36,959 bases of DNA from an uncultured Saprospiraceae bacterium (GCA_937924035.1 CALDTK010000140.1:1-36959), one strand, 5' to 3'. Shown: positions 17,745-26,225, counted from the first letter of the stretch. Notes: generated by a model not told the origin, from the letters alone. Numbers and translations: made by a program.

Positions 17745-18086
17745 TTACCCTTTTGGAATTATCTCAGTTTCTTGTCCAAAATACTCTACAAACTTCTGCA
17801 TATCGTTTGCAAGCTTAGCATTATTCGTCGCATTTCTATATGTATCAGCTAGACCTCTAAGCGTCTGATACATGAACCTATCCATCTCTACGACTTGCAT
17901 ATCTTTCGTCCACAAATCTATTTTCAGCGTCTCTCTTCTGTCTAAATCGAAAACGCTGAGTAGCATTCCCTTTACGACTTGTGGATCTTCAAAGTCGGTA
18001 CCCCCTAGTTCCATGTCAACAGGCATACGATCTTCATCAAGTCCGACTTTGATGCTAATTTCTGAAGTGGATGTTAGTTTGCTCAT
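17745..18086 (-). CDS. gldC: Gliding motility protein GldC
   Basis: The 113-aa protein matches GldC, a small protein first defined in Flavobacterium gliding. The central block LKIDLWTKDMQVVEMDRF followed by TLRGLADTYRNAT is characteristic, and the length is as expected. There is no signal peptide, in line with a soluble protein. Its molecular role is not well established; it is non-essential for gliding in the model species. The start codon overlaps the stop of the upstream epimerase-like gene as ATGA (18083-18086), so translation is probably coupled. Its presence beside T9SS cargo genes supports a gliding/T9SS organism. Confidence 0.85.
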   Translation of the reverse strand: MSKLTSTSEISIKVGLDEDRMPVDMELGGTDFEDPQVVKGMLLSVFDLDRRETLKIDLWTKDMQVVEMDRFMYQTLRGLADTYRNATNNAKLANDMQKFVEYFGQETEIIPKG

Positions 18087-18823
18087 GATGCTATAATGTC
18101 TATGCCCTTCGCAGTTTTGTTCATCACTGCATTAGAATGAATTTTGATGCCTCCTCTTGTTTCTCTTGCGGCCTTTACCATACAAATGGCAACCGTCTCA
18201 GCTTCTATTGGTCTAAAGTTGCGGATTGCGTTACCAAATAAGCTGCTAGTAATGCTGAGTAACGACTCGGCAGCCCTTTCACCGCATCTATTTTCATTTC
18301 TAGCACCGATCAAGACACTCGGCTGAAAAATTTGAATACTCCAGAAAGGGAGGCATTTAATCGCAAGCTCTAATTCACCTTTAACCCTGTTGTAGAAAAA
18401 GGAGGATCTTGCATCTGCACCTATTGAGCTGGTGAGGAAATACTGACTATAGTCATTCCTGACTGCGGCTTTCGCAAGCAGAAAGTTGAGCTGATAATCA
18501 ATGGCAAAAAAGGCTTCTGCACCTCCTGCCTTTGCTTTAGTAGTGCCTAAACAGGAAAAAAAGTCGTTTCCTTCTGGCAAAACACTGCTTAGTCTTTCTA
18601 AATCGGCTTCATCATGTTCTGAAGAAAGTTTTATGTCCGCTGGGAACTGAATCCACTTGATCCTGGAGGTATTATCAAGTTTGGGGGCAGACCTACTAAA
18701 TGCATACACTTCCGCATAAGCATTATCTTTTTCAAGATGTTTCAATAAAAACGATCCTACCAAACCTGTTGCACCAACAACAGTCGCAATCTTTTTACTC
18801 TTACGTAACTGGAGTGTGTCCAC
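18083..18823 (-). CDS. NAD(P)-binding epimerase/TIP30-like oxidoreductase
   Basis: The 246-aa protein is an atypical short-chain dehydrogenase with the N-terminal nucleotide motif GATGLVG (about residues 17-23), CLGTTKAKAGG in the middle, SSIGAD, and a YNRVKGELE segment carrying the Tyr-x-x-x-Lys pair of the extended SDR family. The closest family is the TIP30/HTATIP2 or YbjT-like NAD(P)H-binding group. The substrate is unknown. No ATG precedes the nucleotide motif, so GTG at 18821-18823 is the start, three nucleotides after the stop of the Lrp-type gene. It overlaps gldC by 4 bp. Lrp, this gene and gldC form one tight operon. Confidence 0.8.
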   Translation of the reverse strand: MDTLQLRKSKKIATVVGATGLVGSFLLKHLEKDNAYAEVYAFSRSAPKLDNTSRIKWIQFPADIKLSSEHDEADLERLSSVLPEGNDFFSCLGTTKAKAGGAEAFFAIDYQLNFLLAKAAVRNDYSQYFLTSSIGADARSSFFYNRVKGELELAIKCLPFWSIQIFQPSVLIGARNENRCGERAAESLLSITSSLFGNAIRNFRPIEAETVAICMVKAARETRGGIKIHSNAVMNKTAKGIDIIAS

Positions 18824-18826
18824 TCA

Positions 18827-19336
18827 CTATTTCTTTTTCTTCTTCGTGCTTACACCTTTAGCGTCCACACCATAGTCATATGGCAAAACACTTGAATGCT
18901 TAACCGTACTCAAAGTCATGAGGGTTTTCAAACGCTCAATTTCCTCTATTTGAGAAAGTGTTTTGAATAGTAACTGTTCGTAAGTAGGGATATCAGAGCA
19001 AACCGTCTTAAGCAAAAAATCGGCCTCACCAGTGATAATGTAGCATTCCGTGATTTCAGGTATGTGTTCAATTTTCTTGAGAAAATCGTTCAGGGCATTT
19101 TCACGCTTCCAAGCTAAACTAACAAGAACGAAAGTCTGCACATTTAGCCCAATCGCAGTTGCACGTACAACAGCATGGTAGCTTTCGATGACGCTGTTCT
19201 GCTCTAATTTCTTGACTCTTTCGAGCGTTGGAGCGGGGCTAAGACCAATTCTTTTACTTAGATCAAGGTTCGTAATCTTCGAATTCTCTTGAAGAATGCG
19301 AAGGATTTTAAGATCTGTTTTATCAAGTTTTTCCAT
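18827..19336 (-). CDS. Lrp/AsnC-family transcriptional regulator
   Basis: The 169-aa protein has an N-terminal winged helix-turn-helix (about residues 4-60, LDKTDLKILRILQENSKIT and LSKRIGLSPAPTLERVKKLE) and a C-terminal RAM/AsnC ligand-binding domain (about 66-145, with ECYIITGEADFLLK). Such proteins form octamers or dimers that sense amino acids or related metabolites. An unusual lysine-rich tail (STKKKKK) follows the RAM domain. It is the first gene of the operon with the epimerase-like gene and gldC. The divergent PLP enzyme gene across the intergenic region is a possible target (inference). Confidence 0.9.
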   Translation of the reverse strand: MEKLDKTDLKILRILQENSKITNLDLSKRIGLSPAPTLERVKKLEQNSVIESYHAVVRATAIGLNVQTFVLVSLAWKRENALNDFLKKIEHIPEITECYIITGEADFLLKTVCSDIPTYEQLLFKTLSQIEEIERLKTLMTLSTVKHSSVLPYDYGVDAKGVSTKKKKK

Positions 19337-19772
19337 GGAATGGTTAAATCAACACTAAAATGAACCGCGAATTTAGCACAACAAATGGCTTTGTGAGCAA
19401 ATTTTATTTCGCTAAAGTACTTTTTTAGTCGAATTCGCATTAAAGAATTGACCTATCAGTGATTCGCAAGATTATTGGTGTATTTCCGAAGGTTTTGAGC
19501 TCTTATCCCATGAAAATACCCTCATTCTTACAGACCTTTGATCTCAGTCATTTTTCAAGCATCTTTACAAAAGCAGATCGATATCTCAGTGTGGATGCGT
19601 TATTTTCAATCCTAACATCAAGTTTCCTCTGCAATTGTATTCCCAGTTGTGATAGAATCGAGTCATTTACCCATGTGAGATGCTAATAAGCGGCTCATAC
19701 CCTCGGGTATTTTGCTCCAAGCGTTCAGAACGCTTGCACCTACAAACATTCCAAATCATATAAACTTTCCTT
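19337..19772. other. 436-bp divergent intergenic region with two palindromes
   Basis: No convincing gene lies here; a GTG-initiated frame at 19459-19686 has no family resemblance. Near the right end are two perfect inverted repeats: ATACCC-TC-GGGTAT (19697-19710) and CAAGCGTTC-A-GAACGCTTG (19718-19736). The second is a 19-bp dyad ending 36 bp before the PLP enzyme start and could be an operator. The first could be a short hairpin. The rest appears to be plain AT-rich spacer with promoters for both sides, but no exact TAnnTTTG element stands out. Confidence 0.5.
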
Positions 19773-21008
19773 ATGTTCAAACCGACTCCAACACAAGAAT
19801 TTTTTATTTCAAACTTTGCATTAGGAAAGCGTGCTGGCGTTTTCATGGCCAGTACCACTAGCGATCATTTTTCAGGCAGAAATTTATCAATTAATGGAAA
19901 CGAATTCTTGTCATTTGCTTCTTGCGGTTATCTAGGACTTGAATTAGATGAACGTGTAGTTGAAGCTTCTGTCGATGCAACAAGGCGTTACGGAACAACT
20001 TTCACAACCAGTAGAGCTTACCTGCAACATGGCCTTTATGAAGAACTAGAAGACAGATTTGAGCAGGCTTTTGGAGCCCCGTGCATAATAGGTGCATCAA
20101 CTACCCTATCCCACCTTTCAGTATTTCCTTCTTTAGTGCGTAAAGAAGATGCAATTATTACAGATAGGCAAGCACACAACAGTTTGCAGGATGCTGTAAC
20201 AGCAATGGTAGGCAGAGGAGTTCACAACGAAATTGTCCCGCATAATGACATGCTTGATTTAAGAGGACGCATTGAAAAACTCAGCGCGGTTTATGACAAA
20301 GTATGGTACGTAGCTGACGGAATCTATTCGATATATGGTGATTTCGCGCCTTTCAAAGAGCTGAAAAGCCTTCTTGAAGACTTCCCGAAACTTATCTTGT
20401 ATGTGGATGATGCTCATGGAATGGGATGGACAGGTAAAAATGGGTGTGGTTTAGCTCTTCAAGAGTTAGGACATCACGAAAGATTAATCCTTGTTACAAG
20501 CTTGAGTAAAGCTGGAGCTTGCGGCGGCGGTTTGATCGTTCTTCCTGATGAAAAGACCAAGAATTTAGTTAGAGCAACTGGAAAGACACTTACTTTTTCA
20601 GGTCCTCTTACCCCAGGTCAATTAGGAGCTCTCACAGCAGTCGCGGATATTCTATTGAGTAATGAGATTTCCGATATGCAAAACCAGCTATTCGACCTTT
20701 GCACTTATTTTGTTGATCAGGCTGAAATTAGTGGGCTAACGATAATTGATAAATCTATTTCACCTATTTTCTATGTGTCTATTGGTGACCCTCACTTACT
20801 GGCTGAGGTGACAGCAATGATTCAGAAAAATCACAAAATTTTTGTTACACCTACAGGGTTCCCTGCCGTACCAAAAGATCAATGCGGAATCCGACTTACC
20901 ATCACGAGACTGCACACTAAAGAAAACGTGGATGCCCTTGTTAGAGCTATTGCCGTTGAGCATAAAGCCGCCCTACAAAGGAGAGCCTCGGCAGTCAATC
21001 CAGACTAA
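19773..21008 (+). CDS. PLP-dependent alpha-oxoamine synthase-like aminotransferase
   Basis: The 411-aa protein belongs to the fold-type I group that includes 8-amino-7-oxononanoate synthase, glycine C-acetyltransferase and serine palmitoyltransferase. The cofactor site is visible. DDAHG (Asp212, Asp213, His215) binds the PLP ring, Lys246 in TSLSKAGACGGG is the Schiff-base lysine, and AHNSLQDA carries the ring-stacking histidine. These enzymes condense an acyl-CoA or acyl-ACP with an amino acid. The product is not predictable: no biotin genes are adjacent, and the lysine context (SKAGACGGG rather than SKAFG) departs from classic BioF. A sphingolipid or keto-amino-acid role is possible. The HI0933-type gene follows 47 bp downstream on the same strand. 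Confidence 0.8.
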   Translation: MFKPTPTQEFFISNFALGKRAGVFMASTTSDHFSGRNLSINGNEFLSFASCGYLGLELDERVVEASVDATRRYGTTFTTSRAYLQHGLYEELEDRFEQAFGAPCIIGASTTLSHLSVFPSLVRKEDAIITDRQAHNSLQDAVTAMVGRGVHNEIVPHNDMLDLRGRIEKLSAVYDKVWYVADGIYSIYGDFAPFKELKSLLEDFPKLILYVDDAHGMGWTGKNGCGLALQELGHHERLILVTSLSKAGACGGGLIVLPDEKTKNLVRATGKTLTFSGPLTPGQLGALTAVADILLSNEISDMQNQLFDLCTYFVDQAEISGLTIIDKSISPIFYVSIGDPHLLAEVTAMIQKNHKIFVTPTGFPAVPKDQCGIRLTITRLHTKENVDALVRAIAVEHKAALQRRASAVNPD

Positions 21009-21055
21009 TTTGATTAAGATATTTCATTCTAAAAATCCTGCTGCATTTTCGCACC

Positions 21056-22279
21056 ATGTATGATTTAGTCGTTATTGGTGGTGGTGCAGCAGGTTTTTTT
21101 GGAGCAATCAGTGCCGCTGATCATGCAGAGCGCCCTTTAAAGATTGTCATCCTCGAGCAGTCTAAACAGGTTCTCCAAAAAGTAAAAATTTCTGGTGGCG
21201 GAAGGTGTAATGTCACACATGCTGAGTTTGACCCTAAAGAACTCGTAAAGTCTTACCCTCGCGGGAATAAGGAGTTGTTGGGGCCCTTCAATAAGTTTGC
21301 CCCTGGAGATACGATGGCGTGGTTTGAAGACCGAGGTGTACCTCTGAAGATAGAAGAAGATGGTCGAGTTTTCCCACAGAGTGATAGCTCTCAAAGCATC
21401 ATTAGAGCTCTAGAATCTTCCGCAAAAAAGCATAGGATTGAGATTTGGACGCAACATAAGGTAACAAATCTCCATGCTTCGCCGGGGAGGCCATTCACAT
21501 TGCAATTTTTAAAAAGAGATAGCCTTTCGGCAAAACAAATACTTGTAGCGACAGGAAGTGGCCCACGAGGGTATGCTTGGATGGAGAGATTGGGCTTGAA
21601 GATGGTCGATCGAGTACCAAGTCTTTTTTCATTCAATATTCCGACTCCAGCCCTGCATGTCCTCCAAGGATTGAGCGTCCTGTCGGGAAAGATTACTCTT
21701 TCCAATGGGCAATCTTCAATTGGCCCTATTCTAATTACACATTGGGGATTAAGCGGTCCTGCGATATTGAGACTTAGTGCGGAAGCTGCTACTAGCTTAC
21801 ACAAGTGTGAATACAAAACAAGTTTTAGCGTAAGCTGGACAAACACTACTCCACTCGATGCCATAGAAGTGATGAATCGAATTCGTCAAGAATCTGGAAA
21901 GAAATCTCTTCGCTACCTGGGTGATATTGATTTACCCCAACGACTATGGGAATATCTAATCAAAAGGACAAAACTTGGATCAGACCGTAAATGGGGCTCT
22001 CTCACCAAGAGTGAGATGCACAAACTGGCGATGTCATTGACTAACGATGCATACGAATTATCAGGACAAACTCGATTTAAAGAAGAATTTGTAACTGCAG
22101 GTGGAGTCGACCTTTCAATGGTTGATTTTCGAACCTTTGGAGTAATCTCTCTCCCTGGCGTTTTTGTAGCAGGTGAGCTGCTGAACATAGATGGAATTAC
22201 AGGCGGCTTTAACTTTCAAGCTGCTTGGACGGGAGCATACCTAGCTGGGAAAGCAATTGCGAAGAATCTTAGCGAATAA
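21056..22279 (+). CDS. HI0933/YhiN-family FAD-binding oxidoreductase
   Basis: The 407-aa flavoprotein has an N-terminal Rossmann motif VVIGGGAAG (residues 5-13), the family signature KISGGGRCNVTH (about 43-54), the middle HWGLSGPAIL segment and a C-terminal second FAD contact region with GEL-LNIDGITGGFNFQAAW. This matches the HI0933-like family, sometimes annotated as aminoacetone oxidase family, whose physiological reaction is not settled. Length is normal. It is probably co-transcribed with the PLP enzyme upstream. Its last 11 bp overlap the end of the convergent T9SS cargo gene, with no terminator between. Confidence 0.85.
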   Translation: MYDLVVIGGGAAGFFGAISAADHAERPLKIVILEQSKQVLQKVKISGGGRCNVTHAEFDPKELVKSYPRGNKELLGPFNKFAPGDTMAWFEDRGVPLKIEEDGRVFPQSDSSQSIIRALESSAKKHRIEIWTQHKVTNLHASPGRPFTLQFLKRDSLSAKQILVATGSGPRGYAWMERLGLKMVDRVPSLFSFNIPTPALHVLQGLSVLSGKITLSNGQSSIGPILITHWGLSGPAILRLSAEAATSLHKCEYKTSFSVSWTNTTPLDAIEVMNRIRQESGKKSLRYLGDIDLPQRLWEYLIKRTKLGSDRKWGSLTKSEMHKLAMSLTNDAYELSGQTRFKEEFVTAGGVDLSMVDFRTFGVISLPGVFVAGELLNIDGITGGFNFQAAWTGAYLAGKAIAKNLSE

Positions 22280-24623
22280 CGTGAACTTCACCTTGGAATA
22301 CTCTCTCTTCGCCATCTATATAGACGACAGGTAATACGTAAGTATAAACGCCCTCTTGGACTGGCTTTCCATTGTTATTGCCGTCCCAACCTTCTTCAAT
22401 GTTCAATTGCTCCCCTAATCCAACATATACTAGATTACCCCATCGATCAAAGATTCGCATAGGCCCCATTCGTTCAACAAAAGGTGTAGCAAAGACTGTA
22501 AAACGATCATTGACCCCATCGTTGTTTGGGCTCATCGCATTAGGAATGGCAACGAGTTTATCTTTTGTACCGTTTAGAACTACCTGAGATTCTGAAGTAC
22601 AACCTTGTTCATTAGTTGCGATAAGAGTTACAGTCCCGCTTTCCATCAAGCGAATAGTCTGTGATTCACAGTTGTTGCACAAACCTGGAAGACCTGACCA
22701 CTGATAGGTCAAAGAATCGCTCGTCGTCGGATTAGCGTTGAGTGTTACAAAATCCCCAATGACAAGTTCACGGTCGGCGCCTAGATCAATGCTAAATCCA
22801 CTTTCCGGCAAAAGAGTAATGGTTGTATCAAAGCTACAACGTTCAAGTGTAGAATTAACGCTAAATGTGTAGTCTCCTGAAGTGAGGTTTCCAAATAATT
22901 GAGGAGCAGTGTAGGCATTATCATCAAACTCAAAATTGAGCGCATCCATACTTGCCTCGAAGAAGATGGAGCCATCATTCAAACCTTCGCAGGTTTCATT
23001 TACAGGAGTAAGTTCTTCAACAACAGGCGCAGCGTGAACTATAATAGAAACCGTATCAGTTGCCTCACAAGCGTCAGGACTCACCGACTGAAGAATAATT
23101 TCAGCATCAACTGATGGGGACACTAGTAGGCTGGTGTCTGACGATCCATCAGACCATAAAAATGTAGTATGAGGCAATACTTCTCTCACGTCTTCATTCT
23201 TGAGCAAGACTTCTTCTCCAAAACATAGGCTTGTATCTCGAACGCCAAGCTCTACTACAAAATCGCACTCGAGTTTTGCATACCAGATGTCATTTGAGCG
23301 AACCATATTGAAATCTGTACCATGGCTTGGTCCATTTTTCCAATCAAACTCATCTGAGTTAGACTCACCTACTAAGTACCATCCACCAGTATTTGAACGT
23401 ACGATTCCACGAATGTTTTCTCGACGGTTTCCTCCTCTTGTGATGTCCCAAATTTCCTCCCCATCAGGAGAAATATATTTGATCCATCCATCGTCTCCAC
23501 CGTCAATTACATCAACAGAGCCACCCCGGTCTACAGATCGAGTGTTTCCGGCTAAAACGATGTAATCATTAACGTTTTTTCTTCCTGTAAATGCATTATC
23601 GTCTTGATCTCCACCAAAAGTTCGATCCCAAATAACGGCTCCCGTATTTTGATCAAAACGTACGCACCATAAATCAAGTGCTCCTAGAGCAGGTGTAGAC
23701 TTGTTGCCTGACACCCCTGAAATGGACTGACCAGAGACAAACAAATCTCCATTTGTAAATTGAGTAACAAAAAATGGATTTTCTGCTTGATCACCACCCA
23801 GAGTGTATTGGTTTTGAATCACACCTTGTTGATCAACTCTAACAAGCCACATATCACTAGACCCGAATCCAACAGAATTCTTATCCAAGGATTGACCTGA
23901 CTGACTTGTACCAAAAAGCAACAAAGAACCGTCTTCAAGCTTTCGCATTCCCCAGAGTTCCTCTCTTCCAGCTCCACCATAAAGGTGCTCCTGGATGAAG
24001 TCTCCAGTCGCAGTGGTCTCAATCAGCCAATAGGAATTACTACCCTTTAGGGAGTCCACTCTCTGAGGAGTTGTAGGGTGAGGTTGAGAATCTGTTCGAC
24101 CAGCGACAAACAAATTCCCATTGTCTGCTTCTACTATCGCAAAAGGCTCCTCGCCTCCTGTTCCACCATAAGATTGTTGCCAAAGCAGATTGCCTGCTAG
24201 ATCGTAAGCAACGACCCATATCTCTTGCCAACCGAAAACTTCCGTGGTTTTTGATCCTGTAATGCGACTATTACTGCGTCCAGCAACAACAATTTGATTT
24301 CTAGAATCTATAAGCACTTCTGTGGCTACATCATTTCCATCACCACCTATTCGACGCTCCCATGCAATTGTGCTGTCGCTATTAACTTTTACAATGAGGA
24401 AGTCATTTGAACCATATGCTGTATCAACCAAGGTTCCTGAAATCGAAGAGCTTGATGCTCCAACCATTACAAATCCACCATCTGGTGATGCTGTTAAAGC
24501 CTGTCCCTCTTCAAAACCTTCTCCTCCGTAAGAGCCAGACCACTCTTCAGTGGGCTGCGCAAACAATATCATGCTCCAGAAAAGGAACGAAACTGCCAAA
24601 AAATGGCGTGTGATAGTGTACAT
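22269..24623 (-). CDS. Secreted repeat protein with T9SS type B (gliding-motility-associated) sorting domain
   Basis: The 784-aa protein has a signal peptide (ending MILFAQ). It then has about seven repeats of 55-60 residues, each with a GG-x-x-x-E/D-N core, for example YGGTGGEEPF, LGGDQAENPF and FGGDQDDNAF, followed by a GG-V/A-G-x-S/T strand; these suggest a beta-propeller. Ig-like segments rich in cysteine lie at about 450-690. The last 95 residues (AIPNAMSPNNDGVNDRF, FDRWGNLVY, GWDGNNNGKPVQEGVYTY) are the CHU_C type B sorting domain, which routes proteins through T9SS with a PorV/SprF-type partner. It is a likely surface protein. Function beyond that is unknown. The gene stands alone on the minus strand. 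Confidence 0.9.
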   Translation of the reverse strand: MYTITRHFLAVSFLFWSMILFAQPTEEWSGSYGGEGFEEGQALTASPDGGFVMVGASSSSISGTLVDTAYGSNDFLIVKVNSDSTIAWERRIGGDGNDVATEVLIDSRNQIVVAGRSNSRITGSKTTEVFGWQEIWVVAYDLAGNLLWQQSYGGTGGEEPFAIVEADNGNLFVAGRTDSQPHPTTPQRVDSLKGSNSYWLIETTATGDFIQEHLYGGAGREELWGMRKLEDGSLLLFGTSQSGQSLDKNSVGFGSSDMWLVRVDQQGVIQNQYTLGGDQAENPFFVTQFTNGDLFVSGQSISGVSGNKSTPALGALDLWCVRFDQNTGAVIWDRTFGGDQDDNAFTGRKNVNDYIVLAGNTRSVDRGGSVDVIDGGDDGWIKYISPDGEEIWDITRGGNRRENIRGIVRSNTGGWYLVGESNSDEFDWKNGPSHGTDFNMVRSNDIWYAKLECDFVVELGVRDTSLCFGEEVLLKNEDVREVLPHTTFLWSDGSSDTSLLVSPSVDAEIILQSVSPDACEATDTVSIIVHAAPVVEELTPVNETCEGLNDGSIFFEASMDALNFEFDDNAYTAPQLFGNLTSGDYTFSVNSTLERCSFDTTITLLPESGFSIDLGADRELVIGDFVTLNANPTTSDSLTYQWSGLPGLCNNCESQTIRLMESGTVTLIATNEQGCTSESQVVLNGTKDKLVAIPNAMSPNNDGVNDRFTVFATPFVERMGPMRIFDRWGNLVYVGLGEQLNIEEGWDGNNNGKPVQEGVYTYVLPVVYIDGEERVFQGEVHVIR

Positions 24624-24808
24624 AAGGTAAATCTAGTGCGCTGCGTGGGGGGAATTCACATTGCAGGCCGTGCGAAATTGTTGCTAACCACCTTCTTATG
24701 CAAATGTTAGGCCACCGAATACCAAGATAATGGTATTAGATTTAATGACTGATCTTCAACTACTTATATATAGCCAAAGGCAACTCGACATACTAGACTG
24801 TAAACCAA

Positions 24809-24973
24809 TTAATTGACATCATCATTAGGAACCGATTCCTGAAGTTCTTGATGAAATTGTTTTCCCCAATCAGTGCTAGTGAGCGCATATTGAACTCCAA
24901 AGAAAAGAGCTGCCATTAGAATGAACAGAATGAAAAAGCGTGAAAAGGCTGTTGGTCGTGATCTACTTGCCAT
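24809..24973 (-). CDS. 54-aa single-pass membrane protein
   Basis: This small frame begins with ATG at 24973, five nucleotides after the stop of the coiled-coil protein gene, and ends with TAA at 24809. The product has a basic N-terminus (MASRSRPTAFSR), one hydrophobic segment (about residues 12-30, FFILFILMAALFFGVQYAL) and a polar, acidic C-terminal tail. The close spacing implies translational coupling with the upstream gene and a shared membrane function. I know no family for it. A 7-bp hairpin (24718-24737) lies downstream, without a T-run. Confidence 0.68.
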   Translation of the reverse strand: MASRSRPTAFSRFFILFILMAALFFGVQYALTSTDWGKQFHQELQESVPNDDVN

Positions 24974-24978
24974 AATTC

Positions 24979-26025
24979 TTATTCAAAAAATGAATCATAT
25001 TGATTTCCGTCTTTGCGCTCTTCACGACGCATTGGCTCCGCACGTGGAGCATCAATATTGAGAATGTTATCATCGTCATTTGCTTCAGCAAGCAACGAGT
25101 TCTTTGTTTCTGTACCAAGTAGAATAGATTCACCTTCCTTCTCCCACTTTTCAAGCATTTCAAGTCCTTTTTCTTCAAAATGTCCATTTTGAAGATCTAC
25201 TGAATCCATGAAGGTTGAAGACATTTCCATAAATCGCTCCATCTCACCAACCTTAGCACTAACATCATCAGCTATCGCTTCTAAGGCTTGGTCATACATG
25301 AATCGAGCATCTTTGTCCTCACCCATTACAGTTGCAGCAGATTGCATAGCACTGTGCGAAGCTCGGATTGCTTTACGCTCTTGCTCCTTCACAAGTGCCT
25401 GATCTCGAACATCTTCTATCAGAATTTCACCATTGCGATACATCCGATCGAGCACTCGGTACAGTATCTCCATCTTCTTGTAGAGATCTGAAAGACGCAC
25501 GTTGCTATCCTTTAACCTACCTGCTCTGCGCGTTTTAAGCGTAAATACCTCTGGTTTGTCTTTTTGCTTGGCTTGAGAAGCAATACGCATGTTGGTATCG
25601 ATCTCCTGCTTATTGTTCTTAATTAACTCATCAAGCTTGTGCATTTGACCACGCAACTTGTTGATTTGTGAGTTCATCTCTTTGAGATTGTTCTCTAGGT
25701 CCGTCACGTAGCTCTTCAAGATTGAGATCGGATCCATTTTCACAAAAACAGAAGTGATTTTACGCATTGCTCCTGTATAGCCATACCATAGGAGTTGACG
25801 CATTTTTGGATCGAAGGCCATAAAGAGAATCCCAAAAACTAAGGCTGCAATTCCTGCAATTGCCAAGGTGTTTTTGAACATTTCGACCCAATCAATCGCC
25901 AAGATAATCCAGCCAATTAGAGCTATCCCACCGGCAGCAAAGATTGCCCCAGTGATGCCCTCCGGACGCTTCCAAAAAGGCTTCTTTTTGCCATAGCCGG
26001 CAGGTAAATTTGGAGTTGTGCTCAT
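24979..26025 (-). CDS. Two-TM coiled-coil membrane protein of unknown function (PspA-like?)
   Basis: The 348-aa protein has a proline- and lysine-rich N-terminus (PAGYGKKKPFWKRPEG), two transmembrane segments (about 24-44 and 53-71), then a long alpha-helical region (about 95-300) with heptad character, charged residues and many K/E/R/Q, and an acidic tail ending in QYDSFFE. The segment MDPISILKSYVTDLENNLKE vaguely recalls the start of PspA/IM30 proteins, but those lack paired TM helices, so this is only a suggestion. It is followed after 5 bp by a 54-aa membrane peptide. A perfect -7 element lies 25 nt upstream. Membrane stress, envelope organisation or a scaffold role are possible inferences. 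Confidence 0.72.
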   Translation of the reverse strand: MSTTPNLPAGYGKKKPFWKRPEGITGAIFAAGGIALIGWIILAIDWVEMFKNTLAIAGIAALVFGILFMAFDPKMRQLLWYGYTGAMRKITSVFVKMDPISILKSYVTDLENNLKEMNSQINKLRGQMHKLDELIKNNKQEIDTNMRIASQAKQKDKPEVFTLKTRRAGRLKDSNVRLSDLYKKMEILYRVLDRMYRNGEILIEDVRDQALVKEQERKAIRASHSAMQSAATVMGEDKDARFMYDQALEAIADDVSAKVGEMERFMEMSSTFMDSVDLQNGHFEEKGLEMLEKWEKEGESILLGTETKNSLLAEANDDDNILNIDAPRAEPMRREERKDGNQYDSFFE

Positions 26026-26049
26026 GTATTTTTCAAATTAAACGCGCCT

Positions 26050-26057
26050 CAAAGATA
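26050..26057 (-). promoter_or_regulatory. -7 promoter element TATCTTTG for the coiled-coil membrane protein operon
   Basis: The minus strand reads TATCTTTG, an exact TAnnTTTG match, placing the transcription start about 18-20 nt before the ATG at 26025. No -33 TTG is obvious upstream. Confidence 0.6.
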
Positions 26058-26148
26058 GACCCGAAGCGTTGTAATACTACGATAATAGGTAGTCATGGTG
26101 ATATGTTGTCCAAGATTCGACCTGAGTACAGCAACTCTCGACGAAAAA

Positions 26149-26225
26149 GGGGTTTACAGCCCCGCGTGAAGAGTGAGGGGCCAAACGTCCGAGCGGGACT
26201 TCCTCCAAAACTTTCTGACGTTCAC
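26149..26225. other. GC-rich foldable stretch between divergent operons
   Basis: This stretch is visibly more GC-rich than its surroundings and contains nested inverted repeats: GGGG/CCCC (26149-26152, 26160-26163), GTGAA/TTCAC (26166-26170, 26221-26225), GAGG/CCTC (26175-26178, 26202-26205) and GTCC/GGAC (26187-26190, 26196-26199). AACGTC (26184-26189) can instead pair with GACGTT (26217-26222). It could be a small RNA, a leader of the arginine deiminase mRNA, or a copy of a dispersed repeat. No RNA family is recognised; a plus-strand frame running through it shows no protein family. Confidence 0.35.

Noticed and set aside
19459-19686. Plus-strand frame of 75 codons in the long intergenic region
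   Set aside because: GTG start, no recognisable motif, low-complexity hydrophobic and serine-rich sequence, and no neighbour to which it could be coupled.
4930-26142. 13-base match (acctgagtacagc) between 4927-4939 and about 26120-26132
   Set aside because: Matches of this length are expected by chance in a 37-kb window, and the flanks do not align.
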